Positions 32,883 through 42,796 of a stretch of DNA of 64,000 nt are shown piece after piece. Below the pieces are notes generated by a model that had not been told where the DNA came from, ran no database searches, and saw only the letters and a program-made list of their open reading frames with translations. The DNA comes from Liopterus haemorrhoidalis (taxonomy: Eukaryota; Arthropoda; Insecta; Coleoptera; Dytiscidae): assembly GCA_963971575.1 (NCBI GenBank), contig OZ020622.1:16618879-16682878 (forward strand). The letters are read 5' to 3'. Position 1 is the first letter of the stretch. Every line of letters begins with the position of its first letter. A program made the position numbers and the translations under genes.

Positions 32883-32901
32883 AAAAAAAAAAAAAAAAAA
32901 A
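32881..32901 (+). repeat. A21 tract between ORF1 and ORF2
   Basis: A pure A-run starts at the ORF1 stop codon and ends about 20 bp before the ORF2 ATG at 32923. Confidence 0.9.
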
Positions 32902-32922
32902 CACATAAATTACGGCCTAAAA

Positions 32923-35900
32923 ATGGTAGCGACAATATTGCAATGGAACATTAATGGATACTACACGAGATTATCAGAAATTCAACAACTTGTATGTGAA
33001 ATGCAACCTAATTTACTCTGTCTACAGGAAACTCACTTTAAATCCAAAGATAATGGAAATTTGACAGGATATAATACTTATAGAAGAGACAGAGGAAATG
33101 AGCTACATGCTAGTGGAGGGGTAGCAATATTCATAAAAGACTCAATGTACTGCGAACCACTAATACTTAACAGCAACTTGGAAGTCATCGCAATAAAAAC
33201 CTACATAGAAGGGCAAATAACCATATGCAATATGTATCTCCCTCCTGACCAACCAGTAACAGTGGTAGAAATCGAGAACGTTATACAGCAACTACCTAAG
33301 CCGTATATAATTACTGGAGATTTTAATGGGCACAACCCACTTTGGGGATCAATATGCCTCGATGGTCGAGGCAAAATCCTAGAAAAGGCCTTTGAAGAAA
33401 CCTGCTTGCTAAACGATGGATCACCAACACATTTCTGTGCCAGAACAGGAAATTTCTCGTCAATTGACCTGACTCTGTCTGACGAAAAAACCATCGAAAA
33501 CGTCCTATGGAAAGCCTTACCAGACTTAAACGGAAGTGACCATTTCCCCATTAAAATTGAACTACTATGCAGAACTCAACCATTTAACCATACTAATATG
33601 CACAACACAAGAAAATGGAAAATTGAATCAGCGAACTGGAATCAATATACTGAAACCCTTGAAGAAATGATTCTAAACTTTGACGAATTAGACAATATAG
33701 ATCATATACTGGATACTTTTACTCAAAATATAATACATGCTGCAGAAGTCAGTATAGGATATAAAAGCATACAAAAGAGAAAAGTTGTCCCTTGGTGGAA
33801 CGAGGAATGCTGGAGAGCTAGAAAAGAACACAGAAAAGCTCTAAATCATTACAAAAGAAATAGAAATGATGAAAACTTAGAAAGCTTAAAAAAGACACGC
33901 TCCGCTTACCATAATATAATGCTGAAAAGTAAACAAAAATCATGGACAGAATTTGTATCCACAATGACCAAAGACACCAACGCAACGGAAATCTGGACAA
34001 AAATACGGAAAATAAATGGAAAATATACAAATACAACTACTGATGTGTTAATTGAGAACAACACCATCATTGACACTCCTCAAGAAATAACAAACTGTAT
34101 CGCTCAACACTTTGAACGTAACTCCAGTAATCAGAACTATAGCGAAGAGTTCAGAACGAGAAAGTCTGTCAAAGAAAGAGAAGAAATAATAATCCCTCCA
34201 GATATTAATAACCCACTAAATAATCCATTTACAGAGGAAGAATTGGAATTTGCGCTAAATACTTGCAAGAACAAAAGCAGTCCAGGAGCTGATAACGTTA
34301 CGTATGAGATGCTTAAACACCTTTCAAAATCTTACAAAGCATACATGTTGAAAATGTTCAACAAAATATGGGAACGTAATCAATTTCCAAACAAATGGAA
34401 AGAGGTCACAGTCATACCTCTTTTAAAGCCCAACAAGGATAAAAAACACCCAACCAACTATCGACCAATTGCCCTTTCCAGCACCATATGTAAAACAATA
34501 GAAAAAATTATTAATAACCGACTAACGTGGTACCTTGAATCGTCTAACCTACTTAGCAATGCCCAATGCGGGTTTAGGAAAGGAAGATCGACAAATGACC
34601 AATTAATTATCTTAGAATCCGAAATACAGTCCGCCTTTCACAACAAACAACATATGTTAGCAGTTTTCTGCGATATCACTAAAGCCTACGATATGACTTG
34701 GCGCCATCATATTATTACTTCGTTGACAAAAATGGGCATCCGTGGAAATATCCTGCGCTTCATAAGAAACTTCCTATCGGACAGAAAATTCAGAGTTCAT
34801 ATGAAAGGCCATGTATCCGATGTATACGAACAAGAAAATGGAGTTCCACAAGGCTCCGTCCTAGCAGTCACCCTCTTCTTAATAGCTATAAATTCTGTAG
34901 CAGAACAGATAACACTACCAGTTAAAATTCTTTTATTTGCAGATGATATTGTCATTCTGTGCAAAAACAAAAACATTAAGACGCTACAAGAAACACTACA
35001 AAGAGCCCTCAATAGTATAAAGAAGTGGTCTTGTGAAACCGGTTTTGAATTTTCACCTTCTAAGACGCAAGCAATGCATTTCTGCAGATTGTACAAATCA
35101 CGTGGTGATCCAACATTAAAGCTAGGTGATCATATAATATCGTTTGTGCAAACAAAAAAGTTTCTGGGGATGACCTTTGACTACAAAGGTACGTGGAAGC
35201 AACACCTACAAAACATAAAAGTAGAATGCTACAGAAAACTTAATGTACTTAAGATGCTGGGACATTCCAAATGGGGAGCAGATAGAAATACGCTAACCAC
35301 CTTGTATAAATCTCTAATCAGATCAAAAATAGACTATGGCAGTGTAATATATCAGTCAGCGAAAGTTTCTAACCTTAAAATCATCGATACTATTCATAAT
35401 ACGGCACTTAGAATAATAACAGGAGCATACAGAACTAGCCCAGTTAAAAGTCTACTGGCAGAAACTGGTGAACCATCTCTTCAAAGACGCAGGATGCAGC
35501 TTACCGTGAGTTATGTCGCCAAACTTGCTAGCAAGCCATATCACCCTACATATCCATACCTATTCAAACCGGGACCCCATACAGAGCTCCGCAATCAGTA
35601 CCCACTTCAAACCAAAATTGTTCACACCCTCAGCGAAATAGACTCTAATATTCCACAAATACTACCTAAGTATACCATCCGATACCCTCCTTGGACAATT
35701 ACACGCCCGACTTCTAACACTGAGCTTGTAAAGTACCCAAAAAATAGTACCTTACCACTACAATTACAACAGTTATTTGCGGAAATATGTGAAAAAGTTG
35801 GTGATGGTCAAAAAATATACACAGATGGATCCAGAGTGGACAATAAAACAGGGGCAGGTATAGTACTCCCACAATCCAGTATGTCATATAGACTACCGGA

Positions 35901-36621
35901 TGAAAGCAGTACATACACCGCAGAGGTATTCGCTATCCTAAAAGCACTCGAGCAAATTAAAGAAAAAAATGAAGAACACCAAAGATATTTAATAATTACA
36001 GACTCACTCAGTGCTTTACAGGACATATGCCATCCATACACACAACACCCCTTCACAGGACGAATCCAAGAGCTCATCCACCAACTCCAGCTAGAGCAAA
36101 ACACCGTACACTTCATCTGGGTACCGTCACATGTCGGGATAAATGGAAATGAAGCGGCGGACCAAAAAGCAAGAGAGGGCACGAATTTAATCCACCCCGA
36201 AGAACACCTTAAAAGCTTAGACTATGACTGGAAGAATTATGCAAAAAAGCAAATAATGGAACAGTGGGAAATAGAGTGGCAGCGTACATCAGAAAACAAA
36301 TTAAGAGAGATCAAGAACACTATTAAACCGTGGAAAATACCCGGCTCTAGAAGAGAACAAATACTTATAACCAGGCTAAGAATAGGGCACTGCCAACTAA
36401 CACACAAGTTCTTGTTTGACAGCACAACAACCGATAGATGCCCTACCTGCCACACAAAAACCTCAGTAAAACATGTCCTCACCGAGTGTCCCCAATATGA
36501 CGAGGAAAGAAGAAAGCATGCGATGCCCAACAATTTGTGCGAAGCCCTATGCAACGACCCAGTGCAACTACAGAAGACCCTTAATTTTCTGATAGCCACA
36601 AAATTAGACAAATATATTTAA
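32923..36621 (+). CDS. LINE ORF2: endonuclease, reverse transcriptase, RNase H
   Basis: The product is 1232 aa with no stop or frameshift. The AP-type endonuclease spans ~1-225: LQWNINGYYTR, LCLQETHFK (Glu), TGDFNGHNPLWGS (~131) and GSDHFP (~206). RT spans ~470-760: FRKGRSTNDQ, FCDITKAYD (motif A, ~582), NGVPQGSVL (motif B, ~640) and LLFADDIVIL (motif C, ~671). RNase H spans ~960-1085: IYTDGSRVDN, TAEVFAILKAL, IITDSLSALQ and WVPSHVGINGNEAAD, so all four acidic positions are present. The CCHC-type tail is CPTCHTKTSVKHVLTEC. It performs target-primed reverse transcription. Every catalytic motif I can check is intact. Confidence 0.95.
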   Translation: MVATILQWNINGYYTRLSEIQQLVCEMQPNLLCLQETHFKSKDNGNLTGYNTYRRDRGNELHASGGVAIFIKDSMYCEPLILNSNLEVIAIKTYIEGQITICNMYLPPDQPVTVVEIENVIQQLPKPYIITGDFNGHNPLWGSICLDGRGKILEKAFEETCLLNDGSPTHFCARTGNFSSIDLTLSDEKTIENVLWKALPDLNGSDHFPIKIELLCRTQPFNHTNMHNTRKWKIESANWNQYTETLEEMILNFDELDNIDHILDTFTQNIIHAAEVSIGYKSIQKRKVVPWWNEECWRARKEHRKALNHYKRNRNDENLESLKKTRSAYHNIMLKSKQKSWTEFVSTMTKDTNATEIWTKIRKINGKYTNTTTDVLIENNTIIDTPQEITNCIAQHFERNSSNQNYSEEFRTRKSVKEREEIIIPPDINNPLNNPFTEEELEFALNTCKNKSSPGADNVTYEMLKHLSKSYKAYMLKMFNKIWERNQFPNKWKEVTVIPLLKPNKDKKHPTNYRPIALSSTICKTIEKIINNRLTWYLESSNLLSNAQCGFRKGRSTNDQLIILESEIQSAFHNKQHMLAVFCDITKAYDMTWRHHIITSLTKMGIRGNILRFIRNFLSDRKFRVHMKGHVSDVYEQENGVPQGSVLAVTLFLIAINSVAEQITLPVKILLFADDIVILCKNKNIKTLQETLQRALNSIKKWSCETGFEFSPSKTQAMHFCRLYKSRGDPTLKLGDHIISFVQTKKFLGMTFDYKGTWKQHLQNIKVECYRKLNVLKMLGHSKWGADRNTLTTLYKSLIRSKIDYGSVIYQSAKVSNLKIIDTIHNTALRIITGAYRTSPVKSLLAETGEPSLQRRRMQLTVSYVAKLASKPYHPTYPYLFKPGPHTELRNQYPLQTKIVHTLSEIDSNIPQILPKYTIRYPPWTITRPTSNTELVKYPKNSTLPLQLQQLFAEICEKVGDGQKIYTDGSRVDNKTGAGIVLPQSSMSYRLPDESSTYTAEVFAILKALEQIKEKNEEHQRYLIITDSLSALQDICHPYTQHPFTGRIQELIHQLQLEQNTVHFIWVPSHVGINGNEAADQKAREGTNLIHPEEHLKSLDYDWKNYAKKQIMEQWEIEWQRTSENKLREIKNTIKPWKIPGSRREQILITRLRIGHCQLTHKFLFDSTTTDRCPTCHTKTSVKHVLTECPQYDEERRKHAMPNNLCEALCNDPVQLQKTLNFLIATKLDKYI

Positions 36622-36752
36622 CTATTAAATAAATCTACTCATTATAAAATGTAATTAATGTAAAACCAAAAATTGTAAACCAATGTAACTGTTATAAAGA
36701 CGCTAATAGCAGCACGCTGATGCGTCTCTAATTATAAATAAAAAAAAAAAAA
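36622..36752 (+). other. LINE 3' UTR and poly-A
   Basis: This covers the ORF2 stop to the A-rich end (ATTATAAATAAAAA...), then the right copy of the target duplication. Confidence 0.8.
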
Positions 36753-36762
36753 AATAGTTTTA

Positions 36763-37713
36763 CGTATTTATGTTTATATATATGTGAATATCAATTTATT
36801 GTAAAGAAAAAAAAAATGTATATGATACAACATTTATTTAGATAAATATTAAAATTACCTACCGATTAAGGTATTTTTTTGAAATGTTTGCAACATATAA
36901 AGAAAACAAATGAAACAAATTCTTAAAAAAGGACATGAAAGGAAATAAAAGAGATATTTTTTTATTATTTTATAATTTTATTTGAGGACCTATACAAACG
37001 AAAACTTTTTTTTTTATAAAAACGGGGGTTACAGTCGTAAATTAAAAATATACTTATTTATTTTAATTTGAATATTTTAGATTTAAGAAAACAAGTTCAA
37101 ACAGGACATTAGAATTAGAATAAAAATATAGGAAAAAAATAATGATAGGGTTCTATAAAAAGTGATGTTGGGTTCTTTAATTTTTGGGAAAACACACGTT
37201 TTTATAATCACCTTTCAATTTTACTTTTCTCAACTTTAAAAGTACTCATTTCCATAACATTGGGACAAATTACTAACGTTACTTTAAAACTGATTACAAA
37301 AAGGGCCCTTCGGACCAATTTTGTAGTACTTCAAGAATTAAAGTTGATGAAACGATCGTAATTTTGACTTACGATCGTTTTTTAATTGAGAATATTAATA
37401 TTCTCCATTAAAAAAAAAGGATATTTTCATATTAAAAAAGAATACGCAGAACATGTTATATATAAAAGATATATTAATAAAGAAAACTGCTGTATATATT
37501 GACAATTATGCATTTATTCAATAAGTATACGTATATTATTAATAAATATACGTATATTATTGGAAAATATCATTTAAATCTGCTGAAACACAAGCTAAAC
37601 ACATGTAAACCATATGTAATCTGTAACAAAGTTGGAAGAAACATGGCGGACTTCAGCTCGACCAATAGAAAATGAGACCATCGTATGGCCACATTGTCTT
37701 TATACAGTCACTG
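36763..37713. other. Right part of the TIR element, with hairpins
   Basis: AT-rich and non-coding. AACGATCGTAA and TTACGATCGTT (around 37352-37382) form an 11-bp stem, followed by the palindrome GAGAATATTAATATTCTC. Confidence 0.6.
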
Positions 37714-37791
37714 TAGTGTCATTAATATATTCGTAAAATTTGGCATTTGTTATTGTGAAATCAGTGGCAGCTTATTAATTGACCCAGTAGT

Positions 37792-38412
37792 TTGTTGACA
37801 GTGAGCGTTAAAAAACAAGTTTGGGAAAAAATGAATATTACTCGTGAAGGTTTTCGTTGGATGATTTTTTACGATTTTAGTAAAGGCCTAACTCATCAAC
37901 AATGCATAGATTCGCATTATTCAACTTTTTGTAATGAAACAACATCAGAAAAGACTGTTTACAATTGGTTTGCAGAACTTCGTCGTGGTCGTGCGCCTGA
38001 CAGTGATGAATCTCGTGAAGGTCGACCAAAATCGGTTGTGATTCAATAAAACATCGATGCTGTGCGCAAAATGATTGAAGAAGATCGGCATGTGACTTAT
38101 CATGAGATAGAGGCATCCTTTGGCGTATCGCAGACTGCAATATATTCGATTTTGCATGAACATTGACCTGTGAAAAAATCTGTTCCCGATGGATTCCGAA
38201 TAATTTGCTCAAAAAAAGGCTCGTGTTGATTGTTGTAAGGAAAAGCTAAAAAAATTCAACCTAGGCACTTCAAAATCCGTATACAACATCGTTACAGGTA
38301 ACGAATCTTGGATTTATTCATATGAACCGGAAACTAAGCAACAATCCACTGTTTGGTCTTCCAAGATGAACCGAAACCCATAAAAAAAATTGTGCTCGAA
38401 GTACAGTCGGCC
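37792..38412 (+). pseudogene. Mariner transposase N-terminal half with first catalytic Asp lost
   Basis: The plus frame reads MIFYDFSKGLTHQQCID, KTVYNWFAELRRGRAP, EGRPKSV, a stop, NIDAVRKMIEEDRHVTYHEI, SVSQTAIYSILHEH-like, another stop, then in a shifted frame VTGNESWIYSYEPETKQQ. The family has TGDESWI; here the Asp codon is AAC (38300-38302), Asn. The gene then decays near VFQDEPKPIKK. It is the same family as 21046-21580. It has at least two stops and two frame changes. Confidence 0.8.
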
Positions 38413-38730
38413 TATATTCGGGTTAATTCAAGTGCCCAATGTACAGGAAATACTCCTGCGCCTAGCCATCGTATGCAGACCACGGATGCTATCTGTGTTT
38501 CCGTCTCGCTCTGTTCTATGTGGCTTAATGCAAAGCAAGGCGCAGAGACTCAGAGTAAACTATTCGCTAACTAAGTTAATTCTTATCCAGAAAATTTCTG
38601 CATTAAAATAAAATACGACTTAAATATTGAATTAGAACATAGTAAAATAAGTGTAGATCAAATATTTTAGAGCACAATTCGGAAAATTATTTAGGGTGCA
38701 CACTTTTCACATATAGACAGCACGCCGCTG

Positions 38731-38890
38731 ACACATATATACATACATACATCCATACACATATAAGTATAACATATATAAGTATACATTGATATAAAAT
38801 GCACACATACATAATACATATACAAATGAAAAACCAGTGGAAATACATGTATCTAAATATACCAGCATACAGCATACATACACATACAAA
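38731..38890. repeat. CA/TA-rich simple sequence, right of the nest
   Basis: ATATATACATACATACAT and ACACACATACATAATACAT; it continues the tract interrupted at 31182. Confidence 0.75.
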
Positions 38891-39195
38891 TGTTTGTGTA
38901 CGTTTCTAGTACGTTGCAATTACTTCTTTAGAACGAAACCTGTTATCAAAATGTCATTTAAATCATATGTGAATTAACTTCATTTCATTTTCAACTATAG
39001 AAAAATTCTTGTTAGTAAAAAATCCGTTATTGACTACTGAATTAGTTATAATTAAGAGCTTCTCTTTGATTCTCCTTCCTTTGTACTCAGGGGGCACTAG
39101 CAGGGAAACTGCCCATAACGGCAAATTTGGGGAACGGAAAAGTTGGTAGAGAGAGAGAAAATTTAAATTAATAATTTTTTATTTAAAATAAGTTT
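38891..39195. other. No gene recognised
   Basis: Nothing assigned. Confidence 0.5.
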
Positions 39196-39660
39196 TTACG
39201 GAAGATAGAAAAATGGATGAAGAAATTATGGAAAGAGTAGGCACAGCAGGAAGAATGTTCAACAGCATCAAATCATCTTTCTTAACTTAAAAAGAAATAC
39301 CAACCAACATCAAGGTAGAGATCTAAAAAGTGACAGTATCAATTTTGACATACACCTCAGAATCCTGGACCACCACAGATATGCACAGGTCTAAAATAAG
39401 GAGCTCTGAAATGAGATTTTTAAGGGAAAATTGAAGGTAAAACAAAATTGGACAGAATAAGAAATACAATATTTAGATAAAAACTAGACACAAAGCCATT
39501 GGAGATTATAATAGAAGAACAGATAAGATGGCTGGGACATATACACAGAATAAGTGAAGACAGAATAGTAAAAAGAGTTTTTGAGGCAAGAACAGTAAAG
39601 GAAGTTAGACCAGGAGGACCGAGAAATAGATATTATATGACCAATGATTATAAAGCAAAA
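39196..39660 (+). pseudogene. LINE reverse transcriptase C-terminal relic
   Basis: The plus strand, over several stops, reads MDEEIMERVGTAGRMFNSIK, ILTYTSESWTTTD, SSEMRFLREN, LDRIRNTIF, EEQIRWLGHIHRISEDRIVK and GGPRNR. The order YxSESW, EMRFLR, IRWLGHI, RPGGP is that of LINE RT tails (thumb and connector). It is related in layout to the relic at 47620-48250. The RT core is absent. Confidence 0.65.
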
Positions 39661-39799
39661 TTGTGTATAGGCTATTCCAAATCTTTAACCCTTGATGCAT
39701 TATTTATGAGTCAAATCTGACCCGAAAATTAAATTTTTTAAAATAACTCTTTTATTTTTGAGAGTTATTTAATATCATAATAGGACTCTTCCTTATATA

Positions 39800-41043
39800 C
39801 CAGGTCTACAAGTACGAAATGAGGATTTTTTTAAAAATAAAACACGTTAAACTCAAAAGAACAGTAAGAGTTTATTTATTCAAAGTATGCTCCATTAGAA
39901 GTTATACATTTTTCCCATATTTCAGGCAATTTGTGAATACCTCGCCAGTAGAACTCTTCCCCTTTCCCCGCAAACCATTCATCTAGCCATTCTTTCACAT
40001 TTTCATATGAACAAAAGTGCTGCTCGATAAGTGCGTGACCCATCGATGCGAACAAGTGGTAATCTGAAGAGGCCAAGTCTGGTGAGTATTCGGCATGGGG
40101 TAGCACTTCCCACTTGAGTGCCTCCAATGTGTTGCAAACTGCTTTTGCCTTATGTGATGGAGAGTTAACGTGAAGAAAGATTACCTTGTGCTGTCTTCTT
40201 TTCGTATTCTGGTCGTTTTATGAGCAGCGAATGGTTCAATTCGATCAGTTGTTGTTGGTAGTGTTGGGTATTAACTGTTTCACCAAGTTTTAACAATTCA
40301 TAATAGACCACACCCTTTTGGTCCCACAAAGTACAGAGCATTGTCTTTTTGCCAAAGCGATTCGGTCTTGAAGTTGATGTGGATGGTGAGCCAGGGTTCA
40401 CCCATGATTTTTTGCGTGTGGGATTTTCAACATAAATCCATTTTTCATCGCCAGTAATGATACGATGCAAAAAAGACTTTCTTTTGCATCGTGCAAGCAA
40501 AATTTCACAAGTGTTTTTGCGTTTTTCCATCTGCCTCTCATTCAATGCATGTGGAACCCATCTGCCGACTTTCTGGATCTTACCCATCTCCCGTAGGTGA
40601 TTGGAAACAGCTTGTTGTCTAACGCCTAACTGCTCTGCTAGTTGTTTTTGTGATTGACTATCGTCTTCCTGTAGCAATGTTTCCAATTTTGTATCTTCAT
40701 ATTTTTTTGGAAGTTTTCCATGTTCTTTGTCTATAAGATCAAAGTCACCACTTTTGAAACGCCGAAACCATCGTTCACACGTATCTTGCGATGGAGCAGC
40801 AGTTTTTTTCAAATGAAAACAAAACAATAGTACTGTCCGCGAATGCTCTTTATTTGGCACAAAATTTGACATTTTTAACACAGTAAAACAAAACTATATG
40901 ATCACTTTTCAAATTATAACCTATACGCATTTGACACTTAACGATAACTTAACAAAACGCCATATGTGTTGAAACTTTGAACTATACAATCTGTTTGCGC
41001 GGCAAGTTTGAAAAAAATCCGCATTTCATACTTGTAGACCTGG
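39800..41043 (-). mobile_element. Mariner element (Mos1-like), full-length but inactive
   Basis: The inverted ends CCAGGTCTACAAGTACGAAA (39800) and their counterpart ending 41043 differ by a few bases over ~33 bp. TA lies at 39798-39799 and 41044-41045. At 1244 bp it has the usual mariner length, so it is complete apart from point damage. Confidence 0.9.
39876..40881 (-). pseudogene. Mariner (mauritiana/Mos1-like) transposase, inactivated
   Basis: From MSNFVPNKEHSR the minus frame runs through TCERWFRRFKSGDFD and LAEQLGVRQQAVSNHLREMG (bipartite HTH), GRWVPHALNERQ (WVPHEL motif), IITGDEKWIYVENP (first catalytic Asp) and LIKRPEYEKKTAQ. A frameshift near 40185 follows, then FLHVNSPSHKAKAV where the family has HDN: the second catalytic Asp is Val (40167-40169). 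The third, in SSDYHLF, is intact, and the C-terminus ends ITSNGAYFE. The reading frame is otherwise long and clean, suggesting a fairly recent insertion. Confidence 0.9.
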
Positions 41044-41429
41044 TATAATGATTAATTATTTTATGATGATAAACTTTTTTTATGAAGCCACAGTTACTGG
41101 TCTAGCCTGATCCGATTTTCACCACTAACACTGTGCGAGCTCCCAAACAAATTCCACCCCATACCATAATTGAACCTCCACCAAAAGATACAGTAGTAGT
41201 AAAATTAAATGATGCATTTTGTTCTCCTTGGCGTCGATGCAATCTTCATTCATTTTTTGTAGAGCATTCAAAGCTATTTAAATATAGGCTATAAAATAAT
41301 TAAATTTAAAAAAAACTAATTTTCAATCTGATCTTTTAAATTGGCCGGTTTGTGTATTTATACGTAATGCCTATTTCAAACGCGCAACAATTCAAGTTTT
41401 TAGAAGTTTGTTAGTTTCATAGTTGCTTT

Positions 41430-41590
41430 TTCAAGATCCGAGAAGTTCAGGAAACAAACGAGGCCGTTGCTTTAGTTGCCATGAAAATGATAACAAATAT
41501 TCAAAGATATGTGATAAATGCAAAAAATGTAACTGTAATAGAAGTAAAAACAATAACTTGCAATTACTGCCAAAAAGATGAAGATGGGGA
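41430..41590 (+). pseudogene. piggyBac C-terminal cysteine-rich domain remnant
   Basis: The plus strand reads GRCFSCHENDNKYSKICDKC and KKCNCNRS, the C-x2-C pairs of the piggyBac C-terminal zinc-binding domain, ending at a stop near 41578. The remaining transposase is missing or unrecognisable. A second open frame on the same strand is probably chance. Confidence 0.55.
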
Positions 41591-42142
41591 ATAATAAAAA
41601 TACTTCTGTAATTATGTAAATTAATGTAATTATATTTTTGTTCTGATGAAATTACTACATTTTTGAATTGCGTGATTTTCATGTTCGCAATGTTATAAAT
41701 AAAACTTTTTATAATGCATTACGCATTTTTATAACTAAAAATTAAATTATTTAGGCCCCTATTCTGTGATTTTTTTATGGTGTTAAAAGGTATCTATGAA
41801 AACATATAAAACTAACATCTTAAGGTTTTGTTAAAAGTTACAGAATAGTCCCCATGAGTAGACATAAATTTTAAACTTCAAATATGGGCCTTACAGAAAT
41901 TTTGAAAAGTAGGTCACATCTGACCCACTTTTGGGTACAAAAAAATAAAAATTATTTAGCCGGCCTAGGGTTAAACGGAATTTAAACTAAATGGAATTTA
42001 AAATTTCTTAAGTTGTCACTAGCTAACATTTTGTATATTGAAGTGGTCTTTTGCTGAACAAAATGATCAAAAGCTTTAATCAGTTGGTAAAAGTTACTAG
42101 ATCTGAAGATCTAGTTCCGCTTAAAGCAAAGAAACCGACTAT

Positions 42143-42790
42143 ATATCAGTGTAGTTTGTTGCGTTGCCCGTGAACTGATGACAAATATAACCTCGCCTGA
42201 GTATCGTGATAATCGCGAATCGACACCTAAACTAAATCCAACCTGTTGTGCTAGTGTAAGAGCGTTCATAACAATAGCAGCACGTTATATTTATTATCAA
42301 TGCATATCTTCTTTCGTGCCAAAGCACTCTAAGATCAACAGCCTACCTCTCACGCCAAGTCTAGTAGCATCAAACACGGAACATGTCATGTTTTAGAGTT
42401 AGGTCATGGTTAGGTTCAAGTGGCGGCCACGTGCGTGCGTGCGTGCATGATCTGCCCGCCATTTGCCGGTGCACGCAGGACACAGTTTGCGAATTGTTTG
42501 TTAGTAAACATTAGAGCGTGTGTACACTAGCATACTCGCTCATTTTTGACGTTATCGTAATGGTAATTTGTGTATTAATATGTTAAGGTTAATTTCGTTT
42601 ACTTCGGGAATTACAGATTTGATTTATGTTACTATTTTAATTTTCACATCTATTTCTAAATTCTTAAGTTCATTCATCAAATGTTTACTCCTCTAAAATT
42701 TGGACGATGAACAACATCAGAAGAATCAATGCACTATCTGAAAAGCCATTCAGGAAGAAAGTCGTGTTCTCGCAGATGGTTTAATTTTAA
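42143..42790. other. No gene recognised
   Basis: Slightly less AT-rich, with a (GTGC)n run near 42431-42447. No supported frame. Confidence 0.45.
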
Positions 42791-42796
42791 ATTGTA

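Larger units (their letters stand above)
31453..36752 (+). mobile_element. Near-complete I-type non-LTR retrotransposon
   Basis: Two intact ORFs are followed by a ~130-bp 3' UTR and a short poly-A. The insertion is bracketed by a perfect 10-bp duplication, AATAGTTTTA, at 31443-31452 and 36753-36762. The domain order endonuclease-RT-RNase H-zinc knuckle and the CCHC-bearing ORF1 place it in the I group of LINEs. Only about 11 bp precede the ORF1 ATG, so the 5' UTR is either very short or truncated. Confidence 0.9.
31317..37713. mobile_element. TA-flanked TIR element interrupted by a LINE (third layer)
   Basis: The inverted ends CAGTGACTGTATAAAGACA plus TGTGGCCATA at 31317 and 37713 (one mismatch over ~30 bp) are flanked by TA (31315-31316 and 37714-37715). 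Without the LINE it is about 1.09 kb with no transposase. Similarity extends inward (CCGCCAT...CTTCCA). It is probably a non-autonomous Tc1/mariner-type element. The interior holds hairpins at 37338-37400. Confidence 0.8.
31253..38412 (+). mobile_element. Mariner relic split by a TIR element (second layer)
   Basis: At 31253 the sequence CGCGGGTTATCTTTTATG after TA resembles the mariner start CGAGGGTTGCCTCTTATATT seen at 21046, and ACATGGCAA matches CATCTGGCAA there. It is cut at 31314 and resumes at 37716 with ATTCGTAAAATTTGGCAT, matching ATCGTAAAGTTTGATAT of the other copy. The right end is lost near 38412. Confidence 0.65.
31182..38730. mobile_element. hAT-type element, outermost layer of a four-element nest
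   Basis: The left end CAGTGGCGTGCCGTGCATCT and the right end (minus strand) CAGCGGCGTGCTGTCTATAT are imperfect inverted repeats. The flanks on both sides are ACACATATACATAC-type simple sequence, so the 8-bp duplication cannot be fixed exactly. The own sequence of the element is 31182-31250 and about 38413-38730; the rest is insertions. No transposase is seen. Confidence 0.6.
39689..41970. mobile_element. piggyBac element interrupted by mariner (middle layer)
   Basis: TTAA at 39685-39688 and 41971-41974 flank the inverted ends CCCTTGATGC and CGGCCTAGGG. TCTGACCC motifs lie subterminally on both sides. Without the mariner it is about 1.04 kb. A cysteine-rich piggyBac C-terminus survives on the plus strand near 41440. 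Confidence 0.75.
39671..42142. mobile_element. GTCTRTTCC MITE split by piggyBac (outer layer)
   Basis: TATTCCAAATCT at 39673 joins across the piggyBac to TTAAACGGAATTTAAACTAA at 41971 and continues AGTTGTCACTAGC, AACAAAATGATCAAAAGC and TAGTTCCGC to GAAACCGAC near 42138. This reproduces the MITE at 5392-5569 with an insertion at an internal TTAA. Confidence 0.65.
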
